From the NCBI GenBank assembly GCA_021234155.1, contig JAJEKV010000092.1, forward strand, positions 1,872,561 to 1,936,560: 64,000 nucleotides of DNA, given 5' to 3'. The notes beneath the pieces were generated by a model that worked only from the letters and a program-made list of their open reading frames with translations, was not told the DNA's origin and searched no databases. Below, piece by piece: positions 32,440 to 44,521 of the stretch. Position 1 is the stretch's first letter; each line of letters begins with the position of its first letter. The position numbers were made by a program, and so were the translations under genes. Source of the stretch: Isoetes taiwanensis. Taxonomy: Eukaryota; Streptophyta; Lycopodiopsida; Isoetales; Isoetaceae.

Positions 32440-33741
32440 TTACATTTCCCTCTTGCACGTAACCAACCCTAATGCCATCAATGAAATAATGGAAGTCTTC
32501 AAACAATCTCCTCTGTCTCCATTAGCACTCGAGCTCGATAATGGCCATTCGCTTTCCATGGTGGCTGTATAAATGACTTCCTCCCCTCTCCATACTCGAA
32601 TATCCACCCGACGAAATTGTGCGTTATGGTCCTCAAACGGCTCCCAAAAAGTTGTGCGCAGCCTCTCTTTTTTTTGTTTCCTTCGTTCTAGTTGACAATT
32701 AACGTATAAATATTGTTTTGGAAGAAAGTATCTGAACTTAAAGGAGGACTTAACTACGCGGACCTCTGTTAGTTGACCGGATGATTCGTGGAATCGAACA
32801 TCCCAGGTCGGAACCAAAAATAAGCCATCCACAAAATCGGCAGGGGGGAGAAAGCACGTATATGTCTTCGGAGCTTTTCGAACTTCCTGCGCCATCTGGA
32901 ATATGTTAGCAAATACCTCAAACGGTGTGAAGATTTTGAAACTCATCCTCACGCCTCCGTTTTCAGACATTCCCGCTTGCACCTCGTCAGCCATGCATTT
33001 CTTCATTGCAATTACATTGTTCTCATTAGTCTGTGGCTTACAAAGTTCACTTAAAGGGGGCAATTCATTCAACCGGCCTCAAGCTCGGTTTTCTGACCTT
33101 TACGTTATAATCATGTCCGTAAAACCAGATGCCTATACCCCGCAAGGTCACGGCATCCATACCTTGGAAAAGGACAATTCCGATGTCTATGTGATACACG
33201 ACAAGTACACTACTAATACTTTCGGCCGGAATGACATCCACGACGTCTGATAAACATAAACCTGCACAATAAATTTGTTTGTAAACACGTGTCAACGAAA
33301 GAAATGAAAAGATAAGGAGATCACACGACGCGAAACTATCTCTACGCAGTTAAGTAGCTGACAGATAGCTTCGCGTCGTGTGATCCGATTAAGGTGGTTA
33401 CCATTTGCGGGCAATTTTGGGAAGCTGTTTTTGGTGGAGATTAGCTCTTTGGCCATATCAGAAGGGGTATATGCATGTCGTATTGTTATACTTTCCACTT
33501 TCCGGCCGCTAGAATTCAACTTGAACTCTTTTATCCTACCTATCCAATGTGTCCGCACGTCTGATCGCCTTTGTCGCTTAACTCTATGCTCGCCCCTCGT
33601 TGATGGCAGCATACTCACCCACGAACCTATTGAGACAAAACCTCCCACTTCTTGACCTTGGGAGTTCTGTAAATGGGACACGAACACGAAATTACTGGGA
33701 GACATGGATTGCGGATGAGGAGAGGAAGGGAGAGGATGCAC
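32440..33741 (-). pseudogene. BAH-like domain protein of the large element
   Basis: Exon 1 (33741 to about 33399) carries GSWVSM, HWIGRIKEF and HAYTPSDMAKEL. After a GT-AG intron (GTAACC...TTGTGCAG) that contains paired motif 13, exon 2 (about 33260-33065) gives LSDVVDVIPAESISSVLVVY and WFYGHDYN. This order, IGRI, a Y/F-x-P-x-D segment, LSD-x-DVIPAESI and then FY, is that of a bromo-adjacent-homology domain, which binds nucleosomes or histone tails in known proteins. The frame changes near 33070, and a further 200 codons (33072-32440, FKIFTPFEVFANIFQMAQEV, ending CKREM) follow in the other frame without a recognised domain. A frameshift or missed intron separates the two parts. The BAH call rests on motif order, not a search. 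Confidence 0.5.
33319..33385. repeat. Paired inverted motif 13 (intronic)
   Basis: GATCACACGACGCGAAACTA faces TAGCTTCGCGTCGTGTGATC with perfect long arms; outer span 67 bp. It lies inside the putative intron of the BAH-like gene. Confidence 0.85.
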
Positions 33742-34014
33742 GTAAAAAGGCGAGTGTGTGATCTGAGAAGTTTGGCGCCAAAATTTGACAAGGGAGTTGG
33801 TGACGCTGACAGTAGGCGGTCAAAGTCACCATTATTTTGGGCGGCGAAGCGACTCCCAAAAAATACGGGCCATTAAAATGGTTGCAATAAAAGCGCAAGC
33901 ATCCCCTATGAAAATACGCCATGTGGATGCCAAGTAAGCCTGCTCATCCTTCTACCTGCCAAGTAATACTGACTTTCGTAAAAAAGGGGCAAACCTGATT
34001 GGTCCTGGCGAATC

Positions 34015-34075
34015 TGACGTGGAAATTTTTAACCCAAGCTATGGGCCATTTTCAGACCCCAAATCCGCCCTAATG
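34015..34075 (-). repeat. Right terminal inverted repeat of the large element
   Basis: Ends ...GACCCCAAATCCGCCCTAATG. Its reverse complement matches 12547-12600 (one mismatch in the first 28 bp after CATT; TTCCACGTCA shared further in). Confidence 0.75.
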
Positions 34076-34195
34076 GTACCAAACATGTTTCTTATATCTA
34101 TACAGAAAAGGATAGAAATAGTTCAGTTAACTAAAAGAACAGTGGAAACTCAGAGAACAGTTAAAGCAAAAAAAATAGTCAACAGCTGTAGAGAA

Positions 34196-34315
34196 GAGGA
34201 GTTCTGTCATTAATGAAAAAGCTTTACAAAAAATGGAGTCACAAGGACTATTGCAAAACAAGTTCTGTATTTAATTAAAAAGCTTTACAAAGAATAGTCA
34301 CAAGGACTATTGCCA
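34196..34315. repeat. Short tandem duplication
   Basis: A 60-bp unit with AGTTCTGT, AAAAAGCTTTACAAA and AGTCACAAGGACTATTGC occurs twice (34200-34254, 34261-34312). Confidence 0.65.
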
Positions 34316-34357
34316 AAAAAATTGAAACCAGGGACTACAAAAAACAAGGCTTGATCT

Positions 34358-34681
34358 TCAGGCCATCTTCAGCTCTATATGAAGGTCGTCCTCCATGGCA
34401 TACATCTTCATTTCGAGGAGTCGCTCCTCGTCGAGGTAAGCCTCATGCACCCACTCGATCACCCACAATGAAGCTTGACTGATGATCCATGATGAGCTTC
34501 TCCACCTCCCGGTGGAGTGAACCATACGGATCAGAATCGGGTGGCCTCGGAGGAAGACACGGATTCTCCGGAGGAAGACACGGATCCTCCGGAGGAAGAG
34601 GAGGACCGTGCTGGCGGGGGAGGAGCAGGCACAATGCCTGGGATAGTGTTCCTGCGGAGTGTGGTCTTGAACTTGGCCATG
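34358..34681 (-). pseudogene. Small decayed gene, serine-rich with helical C-terminus
   Basis: ATG at 34681 (MAKFKTTLRRNTIPGIVPAP) is followed by a Ser/Gly/Glu repeat. The frame then changes twice to VEKLIMDHQ and to EAYLDEERLLEMKMYAMEDD, ending in TGA at 34358. The layout (basic start, Ser-rich stretch, coiled-coil end, about 105 codons) resembles the coiled-coil paralogues of the adjacent element. It lies 280 bp outside that element's right TIR, and no sequence identity is clear. Confidence 0.35.
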
Positions 34682-35324
34682 GCGGAAGTGAAGGTGATGG
34701 ACGGAATGAGGAAGGAGTGAAGGAGATGGCGGAATAGACGATGGGGACGGAATGGACGGAATGAAGCTGCAGGGCAGAATTTTGAGAATAAAAGATACGA
34801 TTTTGTTTTGGGAATTAGGCAGAAGAGGAAAGGGATGTATCCATGCATACGATTTCACACCTCGGGAGCCGATCCACCCACCTCAATATTTTTGCAAATG
34901 TAAAATGTATAGGTTGAACCATATTATGAGACCAATTGCTTGGTATGCAGTTAGCACAACCCTAACACAAAGTTAGCAATATCCCACATGCATATATCAC
35001 AAAAATCGTGCGCATATATAAATAGGGCTTTGCTGCTTTATTGATAAGTGTGGATAGAGCTTAGATGTTGAAAAGTTATGGCTCGCTGGCTTGTAATCTT
35101 TACAGGCCAGCGTGTCATAACTGTCCAAGATGTAATCCTAGTCCACCCTTTTTTTTAGTAATGGGCTCAAATATCCCACATGCATTCAATGTTCCACATG
35201 TTACCAAATCAACAATTGCCAAATCAACAAATGCCAAATGAATGGATTATGTTAAGACATATTGTGTACCTATGCATATTGTGTTTGGTAACGCGTGAGT
35301 CAACAATATAGAGATAACAAGGAA

Positions 35325-35645
35325 TATTCCTTATTACCTTGAAAGGAATATTCCTTATTGCATTGAAAGGAATATTCCTTAGCGCCTAGTTATCAGGAAT
35401 ATTCCTTATTACCTTCAAGGAATATTCTTTAGTTTGTTTAAGTGCACCCATAGTTACAAGGAATATTATTCCTATTACCTTGAAAGGAATATTTCTTTTT
35501 GCATTGAAAGGAATATTCCTTAGTGCCTAGTTATCAAGAATATTCCTTATTACCTTCAAAGGAATATTCTTTAGTTTGTTTAAGTGCACCCATAGTTACA
35601 AGGAATATTCCTTATTACATTGAAAGGAATATTCCTCATTGAGTA
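35325..35645. repeat. Minisatellite built on the palindrome AAGGAATATTCCTT
   Basis: AAGGAATATTCCTTA occurs about a dozen times in two larger blocks that also share GTTTAAGTGCACCCATAG (35428 and 35578). Each core is a perfect palindrome. The surrounding 34980-36600 otherwise contains no supported gene; a short AATCTTGA repeat is at 36476-36512. Confidence 0.85.
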
Positions 35646-36765
35646 TAGCCCTTTCATTTGAGCTAGGCTTGTGGGATATATGCCAGGATCAACCATTGGC
35701 CAATTGGGTCAGAAAAAGAGGACAGTGGGAAAGATTTTGAGAAAAAGATGTTGAACAAATCATTGGCACAAATCACTGGTTAAGGAACAAATCATTAGCA
35801 TGGTACGAGCCATATCAGAAACAGGGGAGAAGGGAATAGACAGGGATAAAAATTCCTTTTTACCTGGTGGTTTGGTTGATTAGATGGGGAGGAGATCGAA
35901 CGACTAGATCACAATCCATATCCCCAATTCAAATGCAAACTCACCGGCGCACCCGATTATTGAGGAGATCAATGCTTAACAGGGAAACCAATTGAACAAA
36001 ATCAAAGCGGAGAGGGCGATCCACGAGTTCGAGAGGTACTCCTATTCTTAAACATGCTTTTGTTCCTAATCTAACAATTGCTTATGATGTTCTACACGGA
36101 TGCACTGAGGAGGAGACTTAACAATGTTGGAAGCATGGATCGAGCTATGGGATAGCAAATAGCCGGACAAGGGGATGAGGAATCCCAATTATCTAAAGCG
36201 AGAACTAGAGAGTATTCTCATTCAACTTAAACAGGAAGTTGTGCATGCAAAAGCAATCAACAAAGTCTTTGAAAAGGGCTGAGGTTTGGAGATTCAATAG
36301 CCTCAAACCATACTTTACCAATCTCTATCATAAATGGCAGCGATGAAGCGAGAAGCACATGTCTTGCTACATTAGACTTCACCAACTTTCAAACAATTTT
36401 GTCCCGGACACTCTTCTCACAATTTTTGGGAACGGGACCATTTGCTGATCTCACAACTGCAGGACCTTACGGATGAATCTTGAGTCTTGAATCTTGAATC
36501 TTGAGATCTTACGCACATGGTGTTTTTTACAACTTATACTAAGTATAACAGTCTTGGAACTATATAAACAATATATTAATGTTTGTGTTTTAATGGTTCA
36601 CATTCGATTACATTGGTTTGCAAGTCCATGCCTTAGTGCATAGAAAAGTTACTTCAACAACAAGGTTAGCATTATTACTGAGAGATTCTACAATCTCGGC
36701 AAATTTCAAACAACATTTCATGCCAATAGTTAGTCAGTTCATATGCATAAGATGTACCTTTAATC

Positions 36766-39700
36766 TTATGTTTGTGGCTCAATGGAAATCTCACCCCAAT
36801 TCACATTTCGGGATGGACAAGAACTTTCTTTCCTTGAATAAGCCTGTACTTTTGATGGCAACCGGGGAATCAATTCAAAGTAGTTACCAGCTATAACTTC
36901 ATTACCACAATAAAATTCATTTCCATAGTCATCCTTGGTGTCTTCTTCGAGGGCATGTTTCATACGTACCTTTGGATGAGATAATCTGAAACCCTTTCAT
37001 AATTGTGCGGGGATGTGAATGATGCAAAATAATCTCCAACCTCGCCTTTGTTTCATCCACATTGTCCACGTCATTTGCCCTCAAGTCCCTCGCCTCGTAC
37101 CCATCTTCTTCAACATTGTCCCCTGTTTGTAGGCTCTAGTTTTCTCAACTCCCACCGCCACAATGATCAACATTCTCACAAGCAGGCCAATCAAAATTGA
37201 TGCATGCCTTACAAAAACATGAAAGAGATCTACACATTAACTTTGTTGGATCATTTGGATCTATGGATGATACGCTTAATGAAGAGATTGCACCCCTTTC
37301 CGGGAGCACATCAAATCTTTAGGAACGGTCAATGTCAGACACCTTCCAAAATACCCTTTCCACATCAGAAATTTTCTCTTCAAGAACCTCACATGCAGTT
37401 TCTGCATTTTTTATCACTTTCCCATCCTTTTTTCTTTGTTCTGCCTCGAGCCATAGTTTGGCTATGGCTCCTTCTCCATCATGTGTGCCCTTCCCATGTC
37501 CTGAGCCAAAGAAATTCCAGTGCATTCTGATCTTATGCTCTTGATGATACCTAGTTACATGATAGAAAGCGCTTCTCGACTTGAATTGGGCTGCTCATCC
37601 GTCAGACCAAACTAAGTGGTATTTCATATAGCCAGCACCATTTTCTTTCAGCCAATTGAGGTGCATCTTGAATGCTTTTTGTACAAAGTGAGTATCATGT
37701 GTTTTGTCATCTGAAATAAAGAAGTGCACACATTTCCTCATTTTACCCACGTACCTTGAACATCGTGATGTGGACCAATATCTTTGATTTGTTCATTGTA
37801 CCAATGTTGTGCTTGAATCTCGTTGAATGGCTTCAAAGTATAATTCTCAGAAATCAACAACCGATAATACTGGTATCATCGAAGACTCTTCATGGATTCC
37901 TTGAATTGTTTGCTTTGCCAATGTGCCACAAAGTTATGATATACAAACTTCGACATATGATCAAACATGTTATCCAACATATTACTGGAGCTGCCTTTCT
38001 TGTCAATTAGCTTTAGTCTTCGTGAAGTTCCTTTCTTCGAGGGCTCATTAACGTAACCATAGACTTGCCAATCAAGCGTTTGATCAATCTGCTCCTTGTA
38101 TTCTCTTGGACACAACTCAATTAATTGTTTCCCATAATTTCCACAATCTGATTTGATACATTGTAGCTTATGCCACTCGTTGCCTGCTGCTCTGTCACAT
38201 ACCATAGCCCTCCAAAATGTGCTAACATTATCAAATGTCTTGTTCTTGGCTTGACATATTCCAAAGATGAGCTTCGGATCGCACACACCACAATTGCACG
38301 AACAATTTTCATGGAGTCTTGACCTCATCAAATTAAATGCCTGCTTGTACAGATCTGATTGCTCATGTTTCACGCAACAACATGTATTTCTTTCCTTTAG
38401 CTTTCTAATGCAAGAAGATTTTAAGTATTCAAATTGCCTAAGCCCAATCCGAACCTCACGGATCTTGATCCACAAAATTACGGAATAATTCACCTGTAAA
38501 ATTACGATTGAAATAAAATTAGTCACCTCATTACATTACATTACATACAAATCTTTTACATATTCAAGACCCTAAACTCCCACACATACATGTACATTCT
38601 TACATGAATTTTATTTCATTTACTATGAAGTCATACAATTTTTTGACAATTAATACATCTCCACACTAATTTCTTCTTAGTTACTGCCTACATCTACAAT
38701 ACATCCAGAATATACATGTAAACAAATATACATCCAGAATATACATGTAAACAAATATACATGTACGTGTTGCCATGAAATAATTTGACATTTCCATGTA
38801 GAACAACTAGGGTGATTTGCATCTACATTACATTCAAAAAGTAAAGAAATCTGTTACAAACTTTACATCAGTGTTACAAAATAAAAGACATCTTTATTCT
38901 GCCAAAAAGTAAAGAAATCTACAAACTTTACATCAGTGTTACAAAATAAAAAACATCTTTATTCTGAAAAACAAGATGCAATTACAGCTAAATTACAGTC
39001 GTACCTGTGTAATGTCAATATATTGAATTGGTTGTGTCCTCTTCTTCATGACATCTCTAATTTTTGATGAAACCTTTGAGTTATCTAACCAAAACTGAGC
39101 AACCATATCCTTCATAGCCTGATCTATCGTATTTGTTCTTGGATTTCGACCTGCTAATGCCCACATATTTGTTCCACCTAGTGACATTCTTTTCCTTCTC
39201 TCCACTGCTAGTTTCATATTTCTAGGATGTATTTTCAATAACTTAGCTGCTAGTGAAGTCTTCTGTAATTCTCCTTCCTCTCCAACCACCATAGATAGTA
39301 CAGAATGCTTTGCAGCAAGTCTGTCATTGCTATTTGCATTTTTGACGTCTTGGAGGCCATCCTTTAAATTCTTTACCAGATCTGTTTTCACGAGCCTCTT
39401 AAGGCCTTCCAATGACTGGTTCAAATAGGAATTGCACTCTTTTGTCCTGCAATAATCTTCTTGCAAATATACTTTGTTGTTTTGGAGTCAAATTAGATAC
39501 CTCATTCATTATGAGATTTAAGAAGCATTCACATTTTTTTCTAATTGGCTTTGTCACGTATCCACCCCTACAAACCCTCTGTTTCGATTTTTTTTGCCTG
39601 CTTGTAACAGTGCTTTTCGAAACTTCATCAACAGGAGGATTGAGATCTGAACCCGATGCTGACCTCGAAGTGCTTGCATGAGAGTCCAATCCTTCTTCCA

Positions 39701-39770
39701 TAGTTTCTTCTTCAACTGGAGCTTTAAGACATCGATCCATTCTGCGGAAAGGGGATACAACATCCTGCAC
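36766..39770 (-). pseudogene. Decayed gene of the GSGHGKG-HDG transposase-like family
   Basis: Read right to left, an N-terminal Ser/Lys-rich part (39730-39400) is followed by a basic helical domain (39466-38993) and, after a probable intron, a Cys-rich domain (38490-37876). That domain holds CCCVKHEQSD, CSCNCGVCDP and C-x-W-type spacing. The frame then degenerates, but MHWNFFGSGHGKGTHDGEGA and the following helix (37525-37319) are clear, as is a C-terminal GNEFYCGNEVIAGNYFEL (about 36920). Proteins with a Cys cluster plus 'FFGSGHGKGxHDGAGA' form a large uncharacterised family in plants and invertebrates that looks transposon-derived. Stops at 37875 and onward and frame changes make this copy inactive. 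Assignment is from memory of the motif. Confidence 0.65.
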
Positions 39771-40022
39771 AAAAAATCAGATTATTAACCAGATTTGTAT
39801 TACTGTTTGAAGGGATTTGTATTACTGCTTGAAGGAAAGGGATTTCAATTTCTTCAAGATACATTTGTTTCTTGAAATGCATTCGATTTAGGAGCAGCTA
39901 TAATCGATTCGGGCCAAGTTTTCGTTGAGGTAGAATTCGGAGCCATGTTTGATCGATTGAGGAAAGTTCAAAATGTGCGCCAAAGTTATTTTTTTTTTCG
40001 CAGGTAAGATATTTAGATTTTA

Positions 40023-43000
40023 TTGATAGAGAAGCTAGTACAAGATTTCGGGAGGATTTGGTATAATTATGGAGAATATTGTACGTCAACCGCCTTTATT
40101 AATGATAGGCAACTCCATGTAAAATTCAAAATGTACATTACAAACACTTTAACCCAGTTCAAATTTTTACATCAATATACAAAAAAATTCAATCACCCTT
40201 TCATGCTTCTACCCATATTCAAATTTCCTCTCCTCAATGGCACTTCCTATTCACTTCCTGATGCACTGCTTGTTCCTGAACTTCGGAGAAATCTGCTGTC
40301 TGTGGCTCGTCTCACTGATGAACATATGATCATTGTTTTCAATAATTCTCAAGTTCTCTTTTACTCTGACGATGTTGTCATTCATGGAGACCCTCTTGCC
40401 ACTGGTTACAGAACTGGCAATCTGTATGAAATGCCTCTCTCATCTCCAAACGAAGCTCTGCTCACGGCCTCATCCAATACTCTTCACCTTTGGCACAACA
40501 GGCTAGCTCATGTCAATCTGAGGACTTTGAGATATCTGCACCATCATGAAATGGCAATTGGCATTGACTCACTTCCTTCTGGAGATATTTCTATCTGTCA
40601 TGCTTGTATGCTATTTACAGCCATAGGCACAAGGGCAGACTCCATTTTGGATTTGATCCATTCGGATCTCTGTGGACCTATGGAGATTCTGAGCAGGCAA
40701 GGCAATGCATATTATATTCTTTTTGTTGATGATCACAGCCGACGGGTGTTTGCATACTTCCTCAAACGCAAAAGCCAAGCTCTTGATGCCTTCCTTATGT
40801 TCAAAGCTGCAGTGGAGAATCAAACTGGCCGCCACATTCGTTGTCTTCGCACAGATGGAGGAGGCGAATATCTGAGCAATCTTTTTCAAGACATTTGTGC
40901 TGATGCTGGTATACATAGGCAGTACACCACAAGACATACCCCGCAACAAAACGGGGTCGCGGAGCGCAAGAACAGAACCATTTGTGAAGCAGCTAAAAGT
41001 TTGCTTGTTCAAGCACAACTATCTCGGCAATTCTGGGAGGAAGTTGTGGCCACCTGCATTCACGTCCAGAACAAATTACCTACGGTTGCAGTCCCTGGTA
41101 AAACTCCTCATGAAGCTTGGTATGGTCAAAAACCTGATCTTTCTTATATTCGCACTTTTGGTTGCATCGTCTATGTCCAAGTCCCCAAAGATCTTCGTTC
41201 CAAGTTTGCAGACAAAAGCATTTGCTGTCGGTTCATTGGAAATTCTCCAAATCACAAGGCCTACAAATGTTGGGATCCTCTTGAAAATAAAGTTTACATC
41301 AGCACTGATGTGCATTTTGATGACTCCAAATTCTCTGATCCAATTCCAGATCTGAATACCGATTTTATTGATTGGGACACTCTTGTTCTGACCCACCTAG
41401 TTTTCTCATTGATCTAGAAGATGAGCGACTTGCTAGATCCCATGTTCACCCTCCTGTTGCTGCTGTTGATCCTCTTGAGCAATCAGACCCTGCCCATGTT
41501 CCTCCTCTTGACCCTGCCCCACTATTGCGCAGGTCAGAACGTACTCGCAGACCCACTCAAAAGCTCATTGAACAAGCCGAATGCAGCATTGCTGAATGGG
41601 TTTGTTTGGCCACCACAAACGCACCACCCACCATTCATCTTGCTCTCCATGGCCCTGAAGGCATTCACTGGAAACAAGCTGCTGAGAAAGAAATTGCATC
41701 CATGCATGCAAATGGTATTTGGACGCTCACTTCCCTGCCTCCAGGTCGTTCTGCAGTCGATTGTAAGTGGATTTTTTCCAAGAAACTACACCCAGATGGT
41801 TCATTGCAGAGGTACAAAGCTCGTCTTGTGGCTCGTGGGTTCACACAAGTTCGAGGTGTTGATTTTCATGATACTTACTCTCCAGTGGTTCATATGAACA
41901 GTCTAAGAACCATTCTTGCAGTTGCAGCCCAGCATGATTGGGAAATTTTACAACTAGATGTGCAGACTGCGTTCTTGCATGGAACTCTCCATGAAGATCT
42001 GTACATGAAGCAGCCACCCGGCTTTGAGGATTCCGTCCATCCTGAACATGTTTGCCACTTACACCGAGCTATTTATGGTCTTAAACAGGCTTCCAAAGCT
42101 TGGTTTCAACGCTTTGATGCAGCACTTCAAGATCTGAAATTTCAGAATGCTCCTACAGATACTAATGTTTATTTCAGGCATCAGAAGATTCCGTCGTCAT
42201 CATCGTACTCTACGTTGATGATCTCTTGCTGATAGGCAACAATCGAGCTCATTTGGATGGTGTTTATCAACACCTTAATACTCTATTTTCCATGAAGTTC
42301 TTGGGCGAAGCCTCATTCTTTCTTGGCATCCATATTGCCCGAAATCGTGCACAACGAAGTCTCCACATTGATCAGCGGAGATATGTCCAAGAGATCTTAG
42401 AACGCTTTGGCATGAGCTCTGCCCATCCCAGTGCTATTCCTATGGAACCTGGCCTTAGACTCTTTGATGCCATTTCTGATACGTCCCCTACTCCTGATCT
42501 TCCTTACAGATCCCTCATTGGCAGTCTCATGTATGTGATGATTGCTACCAGACCCGACATTTGCTATTCAGTAATCACGCTCAGCCAATTCAATGACAAG
42601 TTCACCTCTCAGCATTGGAACCTTGCCAAACGAATCCTACGGTATCTTCAAGGCACTCCCCACCATGGAGTAACTTATTCTGCCACTGATTTTCCTGAAT
42701 TAACCTTGATGGTGGATGCCAGTCATGGCACTAATGTGCATGGGTCTCTTGGGGTGGTTGTCTAAAAAACAAGCCGTTGTAGCTCGATCTTCGGCTGAAG
42801 CAGAATACTTAGCCTTGTCTCATGGAGCCCGGGACTTGGTTGCTTACTATCAACTTCTCCAGTTTGTCCAAGCTCCTCCAGCCCTGCCCATCTCTGTTTG
42901 TATTGATAATCAAAGTGCCATCAATATGGCTCAATGTCCAGCCCACCGACCTCGAACACATCACATACCCATCCATTATCACTATGTTCGACAACAGATT

Positions 43001-43330
43001 GACGAAAAGTTCATCAAGTTGCAGTATTTGCCCACTCAAGACATGTTAGCAGATTCCTTCACCAAAGCTCTTCCGCGAGGTTCTCTTCTGCACCACCGTC
43101 AAGCCATGGAAATTACTCTGCTTGGTGTCAAGCTTGAAGGGGGAGTGTTAGAGCATTCAAGCTCTGACACTAAACTCTCAGATTCCTTGAGAGCCGTTGC
43201 ATTTATATTCTTAGTTGTTGTTGTACTTTATATAGCTCCTCGAATCTCGGAGCTTCATGTACTTATACGGATTGAGCAATCAAGTAGATCACTCAGTTTC
43301 GTTTTCGCTGTCAATCCTTTCTCTATCTAG
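40023..43330 (+). pseudogene. Ty1/Copia retrotransposon pol, frameshifted and lacking gag
   Basis: Domains appear in Copia order. The GAG-pre-integrase is LWHNRLAHVNL (40489). The integrase core is DSILDLIHSDLCGPM to HTPQQNGVAERKNRT (40640-40990). The reverse transcriptase is CKWIFSKKL, RLVARGFTQ and YVDDLLL (41760-42230), and RNase H is ARSSAEAEYLAL (42780). The integrase Cys near 40605 (SICHACM) retains a zinc-finger Cys, but a second Cys is missing. The frame changes near 41390, 42180 and 42760, so it cannot make a full polyprotein. Gag, protease and the 5' LTR are absent upstream of 40023. A purine tract GAAGGGGGAG precedes the 3' LTR. Confidence 0.9.
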
Positions 43331-43344
43331 TTCCAGTCTTGACA
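43146..43344 (+). repeat. 3' LTR of the Copia element (candidate)
   Basis: It begins TGTTAGAGCATTCAAGC immediately after the polypurine tract and ends in ...TCTTGACA, with canonical TG...CA termini, at about 199 bp. A TATA-like TTTATATAG is at 43226. No 5' partner is in the window, so the right end is provisional. Bases 43345-44521 hold no supported gene. Confidence 0.55.
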
Positions 43345-44521
43345 GATTAGAATTCTGTAAACTGTGTTGGGGCTAAGAGAAGGGCTTAGAAAGAGTCGAT
43401 TTAGGCTTGAGACTGGTCAAAATTATCCCAGGAGAATTGAACTGAGAAGATATGGGCAGCATCAAGGGTTTTAGCTTACAACAGAACTGTCACACTTGGA
43501 GCCAAAACTCTGGAAAAACCTGGAAACGACTTGGATCAGGCCAATTTGGTTGTGGTCATAAGTAGATAAATGTTATTCCGAGATGCCATTCCGGAGTGAT
43601 TATCTAATGTAGATCTCATGGAACCATTGCATTGTGATTTGTCTGAGGTAAATAACATGCATTTCGAATCATTTTGCTTCGTTAATGTCATTTGCACCAT
43701 TAAAACTTTCATTTCAGTTTTTGTTGAAAAAGTTTATGGTTGTTGATCCGGTATAACGGAGGGAATATTTCGCAGATCAATGGTTGTAAATAGAATAGAA
43801 AGAAAGGATGCATATAGACCCATAAAGAAATGGTAATCTCGGCCATTAGGCAAACATTTATCAAATACACAAGATATTTGGTTAGCCAATTGCTCGTTAT
43901 TTTTCCAGAGAAGCCATTGAACAGTCATCTGCACAAAACAACATATAAAAGTTTTGGTTGAAGCAGAGGCAAATAACACAGAAAATATCGGGATTTCCAC
44001 CCATGTGAAGAACACAATCACCCAACATCCACATCGATGGCACCGAGTTCAACAGAAATATATGTAGTAATACAAAAACACCAGGGTATGGTCATCAATA
44101 GTGGACCATGGTGCAATTGTAGATTATGCATAAAGGGGTTTTTCATAATCCTGTTTATTTCTGGAGACACCCATTTCATTTGATATTTCATATCTTTTTC
44201 CACAAAAGTACATATGACATCTTACAAGCATATAATTGCACAACTTTAGTCTCCAAGAAGTGTAAAAAAAATCCCGTTAAAGAACTTTTAGATCTGGCTG
44301 GTCCATACGTATGCAAGGATATTTTATTTCAAATGTCCTCGAAATGAGCCTGAAGCCACATAAAAGACTAAAGATAATGCCACAAGAAGACAAACTAGGG
44401 ATGTCACGACACAAAAAATCCTCTGCATTTACGCTCTCTGCGCTTCAATATTATCAGATTCGAATTCCTGAAGCTAGCGGGAGCATTTTTCAATCTGTGA
44501 TTTTCACCATTTCTTTCAAGA

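Larger units (their letters stand above)
12551..34071. mobile_element. Large TIR DNA element carrying transposase-like, histone-H3-like and BAH-like genes
   Basis: The outer ends are inverted repeats: AGGGCGGATTTGGGGTCT plus AAAATGGCC on both ends with one mismatch over 28 bp, and a further shared TTCCACGTCA inside. The interior is 21.5 kb, or about 13.3 kb without the LINE at 22947-31119. Genes point inward: plus strand on the left (12717-17316), minus strand on the right (17546-33741). Thirteen paired inverted motifs occur only between these ends. No clear target duplication is seen; CATTAGGG...CCCTAATG extends the inverted repeat instead. GGG-starting ends recall PIF/Harbinger and Tourist, but no such transposase was recognised. 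The frameshifts in most genes show that the element is old and inactive. Treating it as one element is inference from the TIRs and motif distribution. Confidence 0.7.

Noticed and set aside
13441-33385. CRISPR-like array or classical histone mRNA 3' stem-loop
   Set aside because: The arms are inverted pairs at irregular distances up to kilobases, not direct repeats with spacers, and they do not match the short conserved histone stem-loop; the genome is eukaryotic.
34358-34858. A 166-codon gene in one minus frame
   Set aside because: The frame runs through the Ser-rich repeat in the wrong phase; the coding-like signal switches frames, so a decayed smaller gene starting at 34681 fits better.
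40023-43330. Intact Copia polyprotein
   Set aside because: Frame changes near 41390, 42180 and 42760 and the absence of gag rule it out.
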